Shown here: positions 19,255-27,846 of the stretch, in pieces | How positions within the stretch are numbered: position 1 is the first letter of the stretch | Layout: the number at the start of each line of letters is the position of its first letter | Assembly: GCA_963764955.1 (NCBI GenBank) | Contig: CAVXVE010000059.1 | Coordinates: 62,001-126,000, forward strand | Direction of reading: 5' to 3' | Length of the DNA: 64,000 nt | From: Roseiarcus sp963764955 | GTDB lineage: Bacteria; Pseudomonadota; Alphaproteobacteria; Rhizobiales; Beijerinckiaceae | The notes under the pieces: generated by a model | Told to the model about the DNA's origin: nothing | Seen by the model: the letters and a program-made list of their open reading frames with translations, nothing else | The model's database searches: none | Position numbers and translations under genes: made by a program

Positions 19255-20126
19255 ATGTCTGAGAAAATTGGGATTAAAACGATCCTAGCGATGAAGCCTA
19301 ACACGATAATTTGGGACGCAACCGTCAAAGGCTTTAATGCAAGGAGGCAGAAATCGGAGGCTGTGACCTTTTCCGTCTACTACCGGACGCAGGACGGGCA
19401 GCAACGCTGGCACCGCATAGGGCGCTTCGGGGTCTGGACACCAGAACAAGCCCGCAAGGAGGCGCAGCGCGTTCTTAGAGCCAGAGATCTAGGGGAGGAT
19501 CCAAGCGGCGCACGGATGGCGCTGCGGAACTCGCCAACGATGGCAGAGCTACTAGCCGAATATGAAGCCGACATGGTGGCGCGTCGCATCAATAGAAAAA
19601 AGAACAGCACCATAAAAGCGGATCAGAGCCGCATAAAGATATATATCGCGCCACATTTAGGGAAATTAAAGGTGGTGAACGTTACGCAAGCCGATATGAG
19701 CACATTTGCGCAACAGCTTTCGCCGGGTAGTGCCAAACGAATTATAGGTCTCACTAGTGGTATTTTCACATACGCTATTAAGAAGGGTCTGCGCGAGACT
19801 AATCCATGTCGCGGTCTTGAGCTACCGCCTGATCGCAAGAGGCTTAGGCGCTTGTCTGTGGTCGAATATCCGCTTCTATGGAACACGCTAGCGAACGAAA
19901 AACATATCACTTCAGAGATATTCTTGTTTCTAGCTCTGACAGGATGGCGAAGCGGTGAAGCGCGCCTCCTGAAATATTCCGAACTCGATATGGATAGGAG
20001 GATCGCCACGCTTGCTGACTTTAAGACGGGGCAATCTGTGCGGCCTTTAAGTGGCGCTGCCATCGACGTAATTCAGAGACAGCCGAGAGCCAGCGAATAC
20101 GTCTTTCCGCTGAAAAATGGAAAGCC
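19255..20126 (+). pseudogene. Tyrosine-type integrase, C-terminus lost
   Basis: Phage/island-type site-specific recombinase. The N-terminal DUF4102-like arm-binding region (FSVYYRTQDGQQRWHRIGRF, then GVWTPEQARKEAQRVLRARD) and the core-binding domain are present. The catalytic domain starts with the Arg I box LALTGWRSGEARLLKYSELD. The HxxR and Tyr nucleophile motifs are missing because IS3-B begins at 20127, leaving about 290 native codons of a usual 390-420. GC content and codon use are lower than in neighbouring chromosomal genes, which fits horizontal transfer. It probably once mobilised an island in this region. Confidence 0.85.
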
Positions 20127-20273
20127 TAGAGCTGGTCCCGATCGTTTGAACAGGATTCCGCGAAGGTTAAGTGGACTGCTGCCAGGGTCGGTCCTTTGCA
20201 ATTTCGCGCGCGGGGCGTGGTGGAGGGAGGGCGTAGCCCGACCCGGAGACACGTCCTGCGCGCGGCGGAAAAT

Positions 20274-20555
20274 TCATGCCGCCGCCGCGAGGGGCGATGG
20301 CGTGAAGTAGGCCTCGTCCGGGGTGCGCCGGTCAAGGCTCGAATGCGGGCGCCGATGATTGTAAAAGGCCAGATAGCGACCGATCGAGCTGCGCGCCTCG
20401 CTGACGCTATCGTAGGCTCTCAGGTAGACCTCCTCGTATTTGACGCTTCGCCACAGGCGCTCGACGAACACGTTGTCTCGCCAGGCGCCTCTGCCGTCCA
20501 TGCTGATCGCGACGCGATGCTTCAGCAGCACGCCGGTAAAGTCGACGCTTGTGAA
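20274..20555 (-). pseudogene. IS3-B OrfB transposase, C-terminal part
   Basis: 93 codons from FTSVDFTGVLLKHRVAISMD through RLWRSVKYEEVYLRAYDSV to YLAFYNHRRPHSSLDRRTPD. This is the C-terminal half of the integrase-type DDE domain; the final Glu is in NVFVERLWRS. It continues the frame of the part at 22016-22561 once IS30 and its 3-bp duplication are removed (182 + 93 codons). Confidence 0.9.
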
Positions 20556-20558
20556 CTG

Positions 20559-22015
20559 GGCGGATTCAAGCGGTCGTCGCAACACGATCTTTGTCGGCTG
20601 ATAGGAGAAACCGGTCAAGCGCCTCTGCGGGTGTCTTCCAATCAAGCGTCTTTCGGGGCCGCGAGTTGAGGGCGGCGGCCACGGCTGCAATCTCGTTGGC
20701 GCTGTGCATGCTGAGATCGGTCCCTTTGGGGAAGTACTGGCGCAGCAGTCCGTTAGTGTTCTCGTTGGTGCCCCGTTGCCATGGGCTGTGAGGATCGCAG
20801 AAATAAACTCGCACGCCCGCCTCGATCTTGAGGCGCGCGTGCTGGGCCATCTCAGCTCCTTGATCCCAAGTCAGCGACCGGCGCAGTTGCTCGGGCAACG
20901 TGACGATCGTGCGCGAGATGGCGGCACGTACCGCCTCGGCGCCATGACCGGCGAGTGCGGGCCCGTTCTTCACGCGAGCCTCGTGGCCATGGCCCGCCAT
21001 GCGCGGCAGGTATAGCAGCAGAGTGAAGCGCGTCGTGCGCTCCACTAAGGTGCCGATCGCCGAACTCCCAAGACCCAGGATAAGGTCTCCTTCCCAGTGG
21101 CCCGGCACGGCGCGATCGGCTGCCTCCGCCGGACGTTGGCTGATCATGATCTCGGGAGAGATGAAGGTCTTGCCTCGCCCGCGCGTGCGCGCCCTCGGCA
21201 TCCGCAACACGCGCCCGGTGCGCAGGCAGGCCGTCAGTTCGCGGCGCAACGCGCCTCGACCTTGAACGAACAGCGCTTGATAGATGGCTTCATGGCTGAT
21301 GCGCATGGTCGCGTCGTCCGCGAAGTCCACCGGCAGGCGACGGGCGATCTGCTCCGGGCTCCAGGCGTTTGCCCATCGCCGGTCCTTCCGTGGTCCGTGC
21401 CGACGGCTTTTCCAGGACACGACCGGGCCGGGAACAGGAGCCCCGCTCGGAGCCACAACGACGCCAGCCAACCGTTCCTCGACATAGGTTCTTAACGCCG
21501 CGTTGCGCGCAAGCTTCGCCTGCTTTGGGCGGCGAGCAGCGCGCTCGGCGTGCCATTGCGCTGTCGTCGCACGATACGCGAGGCCACCGCTTCGGGTGGC
21601 GGCGTTGCGCCGCAGCTCTCTGGAGATTGTCGATGCCACTCGCCCGAGCCGGCGAGCGACCTCCTGCATGGAGTAGCCCTGAACGCGAAGGAGCGCGATC
21701 TCCTCCCGCTCCGCAAAAGAGAGATACCGACCACAGAGCGGCGTCGCCGATAGCCCAAACATCGATGGCGGCATGCCCCCTGCCTTCCTGAACCATCGTG
21801 TTCCTACCGCCTGCGGGACACCGACACCGACCGCAGCATCTTCACTCGCCGTGCCCGCCGCAATCGCTGCCCAAAATCGCCGCCGCTCCTCTCGCCCTGC
21901 CACCGGCGGTCGACCTGGTGAGAACAAGCGCACCCGCCCAGAACGATCCGAGCGCCGTTTTCGAATGTTCATCGCAACTCCCGTCAAAATGTTGCGACGA
22001 CCACTTGAATCCGCC
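20559..22015 (-). mobile_element. IS30-family insertion sequence with 3-bp target duplication
   Basis: 1457-bp element. The 25-bp terminal inverted repeats differ at one base: left starts ggcggattcaag and right ends cttgaatccgcc, each followed inward by ggtcgtcgcaac or its complement. The flanking ctg (20556-20558 and 22016-22018) is the duplicated target. Its excision restores the IS3-B reading frame through ...DQGSQ-FTSVD. IS30 duplications are typically 2-3 bp. Confidence 0.94.
20566..21972 (-). CDS. IS30-family transposase
   Basis: 468 residues from the ATG at 21972 (MNIRKRRSDRSGRVRLF). The N-terminal HTH reads YLSFAEREEIALLRVQGYSM, with ARRLGRVASTISRELRRNAA. The DDE catalytic domain has GHWEGDLILGLGSSAIGTLV (first Asp), LTWDQGAEMAQH (second Asp) and SPWQRGTNENTNGLLRQYFP, whose Glu is the third acid. 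Full length with no visible defect, so the element is probably active or recently so. Confidence 0.94.
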   Translation of the reverse strand: MNIRKRRSDRSGRVRLFSPGRPPVAGREERRRFWAAIAAGTASEDAAVGVGVPQAVGTRWFRKAGGMPPSMFGLSATPLCGRYLSFAEREEIALLRVQGYSMQEVARRLGRVASTISRELRRNAATRSGGLAYRATTAQWHAERAARRPKQAKLARNAALRTYVEERLAGVVVAPSGAPVPGPVVSWKSRRHGPRKDRRWANAWSPEQIARRLPVDFADDATMRISHEAIYQALFVQGRGALRRELTACLRTGRVLRMPRARTRGRGKTFISPEIMISQRPAEAADRAVPGHWEGDLILGLGSSAIGTLVERTTRFTLLLYLPRMAGHGHEARVKNGPALAGHGAEAVRAAISRTIVTLPEQLRRSLTWDQGAEMAQHARLKIEAGVRVYFCDPHSPWQRGTNENTNGLLRQYFPKGTDLSMHSANEIAAVAAALNSRPRKTLDWKTPAEALDRFLLSADKDRVATTA

Positions 22016-22561
22016 CTGGCTGCCCTGGTCGCTGTTGAAGATGTCCGGCTTGCCACGCTTGGCCAGGGCCTCCTCCAGCGCCTCGATGCAGAAGTCGGCT
22101 TCCATCGTGATCGACACCCGATGCGCAAGAACCCGCCGGCTGAACACGTCGACGACCGCCGCCAGGTAGACGAAGCCACGCGCCATCGGGATGTAGGTGA
22201 TGTCCATCGCCCACACTTGATCGGCCCGTTCGATCTTCACCCCGCGCAGCAGATACGGGTAGATCTTGTGGCCGGGCGCGGGTTTGCTGGTGTTCGGACG
22301 GCGATAGATGGCCGCGATCCCGATGCGCTTCATCAGGCTGGTTACATGGCGCCGGCCGAGCGAGACGCCCTCCCGGTTCAGGAAGTCGCGCAGCATCCGG
22401 CTGCCCGCAAACGGGTAGTCGAGATGCAGTTCGTCGAGGCGGCGCATGATCCGCAAATCCTCGGTCGAGGTTGGCCAGGGTTTGTAGTAGACGGCGCCCC
22501 GGCTGACGCCGAGCGCCTCGGCCTGCCGGGAGATCGGCAAGTCGTGCTCACGGTCGATCAT
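22016..22561 (-). pseudogene. IS3-B OrfB transposase, N-terminal part
   Basis: 182 codons from MIDREHDLPISRQAEALGVS through YRRPNTSKPAPGHKIYPYLL to DQVWAMDITYIPMARGFVYL (first catalytic Asp), NSDQGSQ (second Asp) and the IS30 insertion point. Its ATG at 22561 overlaps the OrfA stop (22558-22560). In this group OrfB is usually made as an OrfAB fusion by -1 frameshifting. Confidence 0.9.
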
Positions 22562-22869
22562 CGCCTTGCGCTCAGCAATCCCGCCTTGGTGAGCGCCCCT
22601 TCTAAAAAATCGTTCTCCAGGGTCAGCTCGCCGATCTTGGCGTGAAGCGCCTTCAAGTCGACGCTCGGCGCCGCCTTCGTCTCGCCCCTGTCAGCGCCGA
22701 ACAGGCCAGCCGCCCCTTCCAGCACCTGGCTTCGCCATTGCGTGACCTGGTTCGGGTGCACATCGAAAAGCTGAGCCAGTTCGGCCAGCGTCTTGTCGCC
22801 CTTCATGGCAGCCAACGCCACCTTCGCCTTGAAGCCCGGCGTGTGGTTCCTACGGGTTCGCTTCGTCAT
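22558..22869 (-). CDS. IS3-B OrfA transposase subunit
   Basis: 103 residues from MTKRTRRNHTPGFKAKVALA. HTH motif with KTLAELAQLFDVHPNQVTQW, then a C-terminal leucine-zipper-like region, LKALHAKIGELTLENDFLEG. It binds the element ends and supplies the N-terminus of the fusion transposase. The ATG at 22869 follows the SD AGGAGC. Confidence 0.9.
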   Translation of the reverse strand: MTKRTRRNHTPGFKAKVALAAMKGDKTLAELAQLFDVHPNQVTQWRSQVLEGAAGLFGADRGETKAAPSVDLKALHAKIGELTLENDFLEGALTKAGLLSARR

Positions 22870-22958
22870 CTTTGCTCCTGATTCGCGACGAGAACCCTCG
22901 CCGCCGTCAGGCAGAAAATCCACTCAACCGACTGTTCAGATTCTCGAAGCCAGCTCTA

Positions 22959-23566
22959 ATGTCGGCCTGGCGATGCAGCGGGAGATGATCGCAATATTTG
23001 GAGACGAGGACGTGGGCGAGCAGCGCCGGCCCAGGGCGTCCCTTCTCGATCGGCAGCGTCGGCATGGGCGCCTGCACGACCGTCTCGCAGGCGCGGCAAC
23101 TCATCTTCGGGCGCACATGCAGCACGCGCTTGAAGTGTGAAGGTACATATTCCAGGACCATGCGCTCATCGGCGCCGATCCGGCCGAACTTCGTTTCGCC
23201 GCAGGTCGGGCAGACGCAGGGCGCTTCGTGCAGGACCGTCTCGAGCGGCAGATGATCGGGCAGAGGCTTGCGGACGGACGGCTTCTTCGACGGCAGGGTG
23301 GAAGAAGCCTCGCCGTCGGCAGCCTCAGTTCGCGCCTGTCGCTCGGCTTCGCTCTCCTCGATGTCGCCGAGCACCAGCTCCAGTTGCTCGATCTCGCGGT
23401 CGAGCTTCTCCGACGACCGCCCGAAACGCGCGCGCCGCAAGATCGACAGCTGCATTCGCAGCTTCTCGATCAGCAGCGTCTTGGCGTGAACTTCCGTGGC
23501 AAGCGCCGCCGCAAACCGTCGCAGTTCGGCGGGATCTTCAGGCAAATCAGCGGCGGAGCGCGACAT
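22959..23566 (-). pseudogene. IS66 TnpC transposase, N-terminal fragment
   Basis: About 202 native codons from the ATG at 23566 (MSRSAADLPEDPAELRRFAA). It has the coiled segment (AALATEVHAKTLLIEKLRMQ), FGRSSEKLDREIEQLEL, the zinc-finger-like CVCPTCGETKFGRIG, and CRACETVVQAPMPTLPIEKG up to CDHLPLHRQADI. The rest of the DDE domain is absent; the final residues in frame come from IS3-B. Confidence 0.9.
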
Positions 23567-23617
23567 GCTTACGGCTATCACAATATGTGCGTCGGCGCAT
23601 TCAAAAATGAACGGAAT

Positions 23618-23974
23618 CTATAGGAAAAACGGGCGCTCCGGCGCTTCAGGCGCAACGGTCCTGCGCCAATCAATTCCTTCAATCAGCAGCGCAAGCTGAG
23701 CCGCCGTCAGATGTAGCGCGCTCTCTACGATCGGGGGCCAGACGAACCGACCTTTCTCAAGACGCTTGGCGAAAAGACACAAGCCGGAGCCGTCCCAGGT
23801 CAAAATCTTCACGTAGTCGCCGCGCTTGCTGCGAAACACGAACGCCGCCCCCGAATAGGGATCGGCGCGCAGCGTCTGCGCCACATCGGCGGCCAGCCCG
23901 TCGAAGCCGCGCCGCATGTCAACGGGCTTGCAAGCCAGATAGACCTTCACGCCCGGCGCCAACTGGAGCATCAA
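23618..23974 (-). CDS. tnpB: IS66 accessory protein TnpB
   Basis: 118 residues, the IS66 Orf2 family: LAPGVKVYLACKPVDMRRGF, FVFRSKRGDYVKILTWDGSG and LCLFAKRLEKGRFVWPP are characteristic. It is required for transposition with TnpC, though its exact role is unsettled. The start overlaps the tnpA stop by 4 bases. Confidence 0.94.
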   Translation of the reverse strand: MMLQLAPGVKVYLACKPVDMRRGFDGLAADVAQTLRADPYSGAAFVFRSKRGDYVKILTWDGSGLCLFAKRLEKGRFVWPPIVESALHLTAAQLALLIEGIDWRRTVAPEAPERPFFL

Positions 23975-24426
23975 ACGACGCCCAGCGCCAACAGAACGCG
24001 ACGGAGCGCCTCGGCGTCTACGTCAGCGTCGAGCGATACCTTCGCGCCATTCGGTAAGCTGATCTCCATCGCGCCGCGCCCTGCGCCTCGGCGCGTCTGA
24101 CGAGCCGGCTTCGCCATGACATCGGAAGGCCGTGGCGCTGAGGGCGCGTCCAACTCAAGCAGCTTCACCGGAACGAAGGCCGGTGCGATCGTATCCGGCG
24201 ACCCGGCCGCGCCAGGCTTCTCCTTCGCCGCCCCGCGCCGCCGCTCACGCCAGCCCTCGCGAGAGCGACGTATCCATTTGAAAATGAGATTGGCGTTCAG
24301 CCCATGCCGACGCGCAACCGCGGCAACAGAAGCCCCCGAAGCGAGAGCCTCCTCGACGATCCGCTTGCGCTCATCGAGGCTTCTCGTCGTTCGCCGCCGC
24401 TCCCCAGCTTCCTCTTTCGCCGCCAT
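23971..24426 (-). CDS. tnpA: IS66 accessory protein TnpA
   Basis: 151 residues with an N-terminal helix-turn-helix (RSLDERKRIVEEALASGASV, RRHGLNANLIFKWIRRSREG) and a C-terminal MEISLPNGAKVSLDADVDAE segment, as in IS66 Orf1. The start at 24426 lies directly beside a perfect dyad that could be its own operator. Confidence 0.9.
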   Translation of the reverse strand: MAAKEEAGERRRTTRSLDERKRIVEEALASGASVAAVARRHGLNANLIFKWIRRSREGWRERRRGAAKEKPGAAGSPDTIAPAFVPVKLLELDAPSAPRPSDVMAKPARQTRRGAGRGAMEISLPNGAKVSLDADVDAEALRRVLLALGVV

Positions 24427-24428
24427 AA

Positions 24429-24455
24429 GTGTCCACCTCGGATCCAGGTGGACAC
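24429..24455. promoter_or_regulatory. Perfect dyad at the IS66 tnpA start
   Basis: gtgtccacct (24429-24438) and aggtggacac (24446-24455), 10-bp arms with a 7-base centre, begin two bases from the tnpA start codon. Likely an operator or an mRNA hairpin at the translation start. Inference only. Confidence 0.5.
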
Positions 24456-24505
24456 CTAATCCAATCCAGATGCGGGCCGACAGGCGGCCGTCAGATCACG
24501 CTTAC

Positions 24506-25121
24506 AGTGCAGGAACAGATTGGCCAGGATCGGCGACACGACGCCGCCTTGCGGCGTGCCCTTGTCGCGCGCCTGAAGCTGCCCTTCCGCGTTTTGCATC
24601 GGCGCTTTCAGCCAACGCTCGACGTAGAGCAAGATCCAGGGCTCCTGACAGTGCTTGCGCAGAGCCTTCATCAGGAGGCCATGATCGAGATTGTCGAACA
24701 GGCCTCGAATGTCGAACTCCACCACCCAGTCTTGGTCCCAGCAACGGCGTCTGGTGACAGCGATCGCCTCCAGCGCCGATTTCCCCGGCCGATAACCATA
24801 GGAATCGTCGTGGAAGAGCGGATCAAGCTGTGGCTCCAGCCACATCTTGACCGCCGTCTGCGCGATCCTGTCGGTTACCGTCGGGACGCCCAACACCCGC
24901 ACGCCCCCGGACTTCTTCGGAATCGGCACGCCTTTCACCGGCGGCGGAAAATAGCTGCCGGAACTCATCCGATTCCAAAGCTTGTACAGGTTGGCGGCGA
25001 GCTTCGTCTCGAACCGCTCGATCGTCTCCGCGTCGATCCCTGCGGCTCCCTGATTGGCTTTCACATGCAACCAGGCTTCCCAGATCAGCGCCTTGGGAAT
25101 GCCGTACGATTTGCAGGTCAT
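24506..25121 (-). pseudogene. ltrA: Group II intron reverse transcriptase/maturase, N-terminal fragment
   Basis: About 205 codons from the ATG at 25121 (MTCKSYGIPKALIWEAWLHV). RT motifs present: KANQGAAGIDAETIERFE (RT0), RVLGVPTVTDRIAQTAVKMW, DDSYGYRPGKSALEAI, VVEFDIRGLFDNLDHGLLMK (motif A) and GTPQGGVVSPILANLFLH. The YADD catalytic box, the maturase X domain and the endonuclease region are gone because IS66 starts at 24505. Non-functional. Confidence 0.92.
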
Positions 25122-25632
25122 GCGAGATTCCTCCCAGTCGCCCGGTTGATCTCCCATGCCCGCCAGATGACGCCGTCCCTTTGCTCCCCCGCCATTACAG
25201 CGGTCTCAACGCTACTACGGACGGCTCCGTCCCTTGGCGGCGCTTCGCTAATGTCGGCCTCGCTTTTCAGGCTTGGGCCTTTCGCTTGGCATCGCCGCCG
25301 AAGGTTCCCGCAGTTCAACGCAAGAGCCTGAAACAGGATCGCGCCGCCTCTATGCCGGACGCCGTCTGGCCCGTCAGCAGGCATCGTCCAGACTGATCCC
25401 GGCGCAACTTCACTCACCGGTTTCGACGTCGTCTGATAGCTTTCGACACTTGTACGGCGGTTCACGGGTGTTCGCCTTCCTGTCTCCTACCTGACGCCTT
25501 TGAAGCGCCTTTTCCGTAACGCTCACGACCCTGGCTTTTGACCAGCGCCGCTTACGGTGGTTTGCGACCCGCTCCTGCAAGCCGATCGCGGGGGACCTAC
25601 CCCCATCTCTCACGCCGCTTGCTGCGGCACAC
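24506..25632 (-). mobile_element. Group II intron, 3' part lost
   Basis: The 5' end is set at 25632, where the minus strand reads GTGTG, matching the GUGYG intron start, directly after the IS3-A codons for LWQTDF. About 510 bases of structured leader precede the RT gene, a normal length for domains I-III. They include ggcgggggagcaaagggac and caaccgggcgactgggagg, familiar upstream of bacterial intron maturases. The 3' portion, with the rest of the RT and domains V-VI, is missing after the IS66 insertion, so the intron cannot splice. Confidence 0.8.
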
Positions 25633-26066
25633 TGAAGTCGGTCTGCCAGAGCTGGTTGGGCGCCGTGGTCTTGTCCCTGAATTCCTCGGCCGCTTTGATG
25701 ACGATGTAGGCCGGGCCGGCGATAAGATCGTGCGCTTTCAAGAGCCGATAGACCGACGCCTCCGAGACAAAATATTCTGCCTCGTCCGTGAAGCGCACCG
25801 CCAGTTCCCGCGGGCTGAGCTCGGGTTGATCCAGCGCCAGGTCGACAATCTGGCTGCGGATAGCCTCTGGGATGCGGTTCCAGACCCGATCCGGCCGTGA
25901 GGGGCGATCCGCGAGGGCCTCCGGTCCGCCGCGCCGATGCCGATCATACCAGCGGTAGAAACGACGATCTGGGAATGCCGAGCTTTTCCAATGTCCGCCG
26001 AGCCGGCAAGTGCGATTGCTCGACAAGTCGGATGATCTCTGTCTTGTCGGATGCGGAATATCTCAT
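25633..26066 (-). pseudogene. IS3-A OrfB, N-terminal fragment with internal frameshift
   Basis: Starts MRYSASDKTEIIRLVEQSHL then PARRTLEKLGIPRSSF. An extra base near 25960 must be skipped to continue YRWYDRHRRGGPEALADRPS, ELSPRELAVRFTDEAEYFVS and TTAPNQLWQTDF, the first catalytic Asp region. Interrupted there by the group II intron. Confidence 0.85.
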
Positions 26067-26163
26067 GCCTCGTCTCCCCCATCCCCGATCATGCTTTATG
26101 GAATGGCCCGCCCCTCCTTCCGGCGATGTACGCTCGCCGGCATTTTCAGGAGGAGGAATGGGA

Positions 26164-27204
26164 ATGAGAATGAGAATCTCTGTCCTTGGCGTCGATCTTG
26201 GCAAGAATGTTTGCAGCCTCGTCGGTTTCGATGCGTCAGGCGCGGTCGTTTTGCGCCGGCGCGCGAAGCGCGAGACGGTGATCGCGCTGGCGGCGAAGCT
26301 TCCGCCTTGCGTGGTGGCGATGGAGGCCTGCTGCGGCGCCCATCATCTCGGCCGCGTGTTCGCCGCTCACGGTCACGACGTGCGGTTGATGTCGCCCGAG
26401 TATGTCCGGCCATACGTCAAGGCGCAGAAGAACGACGATCGTGACGCCGAAGGGATCGCCGAAGCGGCGACGCGTCCGACGATGCGGTTTGTCGAGCTGA
26501 AGAGCCAGGAGCAGCTCGACATGCAGACGCTCCACAGATCAAGAGACCGATTGGTCGGTGAACGGACCGCTCTGATCAACCAGTTGCGCGCCATTCTCCT
26601 GGAGCGCGGAATCGTCGCCCCTCAGGGCAAGCGGAAGCTGGAGCAATTCCTTGTCAACCTGATGGACGAACAAGGCGGAGTGGGATTGAGCCCTCGGATG
26701 ATCATGTTGGTCACCGACGCGCGCATCCAATGGGCCGAGCTCGATCGAAGGATCGCCGCTTTTGATGCGGAGTTCGTTCGCTGGACGAAAGAGAATGAGG
26801 ACGCCCGTCGCCTGGCGACGATCCCAGGGGTCGGCGCGACAATCGCCTCGGCTTTGATCGCGGCGGTGGGAAAGGCCGAGACCTTCGAGCGCGGCCGCGA
26901 TCTGGCGGCGTGGCTGGGGCTGGTTCCACGCCAGTTCACGACCGGAGGAAAGACGAAGCTGCTGGGCATCAGCAAGCGCGGCAACAAGTATCTACGCAAG
27001 CTCCTGATCCACGGCGCGCGAGCGGCGCTGCCCTATGTGGCCGAGCGGGACACCCCGCTCGGCCGGTGGGCCAAAGCGCTACTGAGCCGGGCCCACCCAA
27101 ATGTCGTCGTGGTGGCGTTCGCCAACAAGCTGGCCCGGATTGCCTGGGCGGTGCTACGGCGAGGGGAGCCTTTTGCCGCGAAGGGCGCGCCCTTGGCGGC
27201 GTAG
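26164..27204 (+). CDS. IS110-family DEDD transposase
   Basis: About 346 residues. N-terminal RuvC-like DEDD domain: ISVLGVDLGKNVCSLVGFDA (first Asp), VVAMEACCGAHHLGRVFAAH (Glu) and VKAQKNDDRDAEGIAEAATR (Asp pair). The C-terminal transposase_20 domain has ATIPGVGATIASALIAAVG, DLAAWLGLVPRQFTTGGKTK and ISKRGNKYLRKLLIHGARA. The catalytic serine is expected in the C-terminal domain. Of three clustered ATGs (26158, 26164, 26170), 26164 sits best behind aggagga. Confidence 0.93.
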   Translation: MRMRISVLGVDLGKNVCSLVGFDASGAVVLRRRAKRETVIALAAKLPPCVVAMEACCGAHHLGRVFAAHGHDVRLMSPEYVRPYVKAQKNDDRDAEGIAEAATRPTMRFVELKSQEQLDMQTLHRSRDRLVGERTALINQLRAILLERGIVAPQGKRKLEQFLVNLMDEQGGVGLSPRMIMLVTDARIQWAELDRRIAAFDAEFVRWTKENEDARRLATIPGVGATIASALIAAVGKAETFERGRDLAAWLGLVPRQFTTGGKTKLLGISKRGNKYLRKLLIHGARAALPYVAERDTPLGRWAKALLSRAHPNVVVVAFANKLARIAWAVLRRGEPFAAKGAPLAA

Positions 27205-27447
27205 CGGTTGGTCGATCAGAGCTTGAGGGCGCTGTTCGATCGATGAGGTTTGCGAGTGGCGATATCGAGATGGCCTGACAGTCGAACGACGTTTCGGAAG
27301 CCTAGTCAAAAAAGCGGCGCTAGACGCCGAACGCTTTATGAGGACCGGAGCGCGCGTATCTCCATCTTGGCCGGGAGACACCCTCCGAGGCCGGATACGT
27401 TGAAGCAGACTGATCTTTCGGCGCTCTCGATCAAACCCCTTGCAAAC
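27205..27447 (+). ncRNA. Candidate bridge-RNA region of the IS1111 element
   Basis: About 240 non-coding bases lie between the transposase stop and the right subterminal repeat. IS110 elements encode a structured guide ('bridge') RNA, located downstream of the transposase in the IS1111 group. Position and length fit; no loop assignments were made. Confidence 0.35.
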
Positions 27448-27461
27448 GGGGCGGGCCATAC

Positions 27462-27804
27462 GTTTTTTGAGCAGCCGGTTTTCGAGGGTGAGATCGGCCA
27501 CGACCTCTTTCAGCGCCTGCGCCTCCCGGCGAAGGTCCTTCACCTCGTCGGAGGTTGCGGCGCGCGCCGTGTCGCCGGCGAGCCGCTTCTTGCCGGCTTC
27601 CAGGAACTCTTTCGACCAGCCATAGGACATCGACGAGGCGATGCCCTCGCGGCGACAGAGTTCGGCGATGCTCTCCTCGCCGCGCAGCCCTTCCAACACG
27701 ACGCGGATCTTCTCTTCAGCTGAAACATGTCGACGCGTCGCGCGCCGAATGTCCCTGATCGCGTCTTCCGCCGGCTGCTTTTCCGGCCCGGATTTCTGTC
27801 TCAT
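27462..27804 (-). pseudogene. IS3-A OrfA, truncated at its 3' end
   Basis: 114 codons from MRQKSGPEKQPAEDAIRDIR. HTH SAEEKIRVVLEGLRGEESIA, RREGIASSMSYGWSKEFLEA, and the coiled tail ADLTLENRLLKK. The IS1111 element removes the native end (SMIGDGGDEA), which lies on the other side of the insertion. SD GGAGCG precedes the ATG at 27804. Confidence 0.88.
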
Positions 27805-27846
27805 CTTCGCTCCTTGCGGCTACGATGATCCAGAAATCCTCCCTAG

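Larger units (their letters stand above)
20127..22958 (-). mobile_element. IS3-family element 'IS3-B', interrupted by IS30
   Basis: Ends are inverted repeats beginning tagagctgg at the left (20127) and its complement ccagctcta at the right (22950-22958). They continue with related tgaacag and gtt(a/g)agtgga blocks. Without the IS30 insertion the element is about 1.37 kb, normal for IS3. No target duplication is visible: the left flank is the integrase and the right flank is IS66 tnpC. That suggests a deletion adjacent to the element after insertion. Confidence 0.85.
22959..24505 (-). mobile_element. IS66-family element, left part deleted
   Basis: Carries tnpA, tnpB and the first ~200 codons of tnpC. 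The intact end is at 24505, where the element begins gtaagcgtgatctgacgg on the minus strand, a typical IS66 terminus. The other end was removed when IS3-B came to lie at 22958. It is inserted in the group II intron RT gene after codons for NLFLH. Confidence 0.88.
26098..27461 (+). mobile_element. IS110-family (IS1111-group) insertion sequence
   Basis: About 1.36 kb. Subterminal inverted repeats atggcccgcccc (26103-26114) and ggggcgggccat (27448-27459) are the hallmark of the IS1111 subgroup. It is inserted between the body of IS3-A orfA and its last codons. Exact end bases are uncertain by a few positions because the target has a run of T. Confidence 0.85.
25633..27846 (-). mobile_element. 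IS3-family element 'IS3-A', split by IS1111 and by the group II intron
   Basis: Oldest layer of the nest. orfA (27462-27804) and the start of orfB (25633-26066) belong together. The last codons of orfA (SMIGDGGDEA, stop) reappear just upstream of orfB on the far side of the IS110-type insertion. The right end is near 27846, upstream of orfA. The left part beyond LWQTDF is lost with the intron 3' side. Confidence 0.8.

Noticed and set aside
25118..25465. 115-codon minus-strand ORF upstream of the intron RT
   Set aside because: It lies in the structured RNA leader of the group II intron and has no protein-like pattern.
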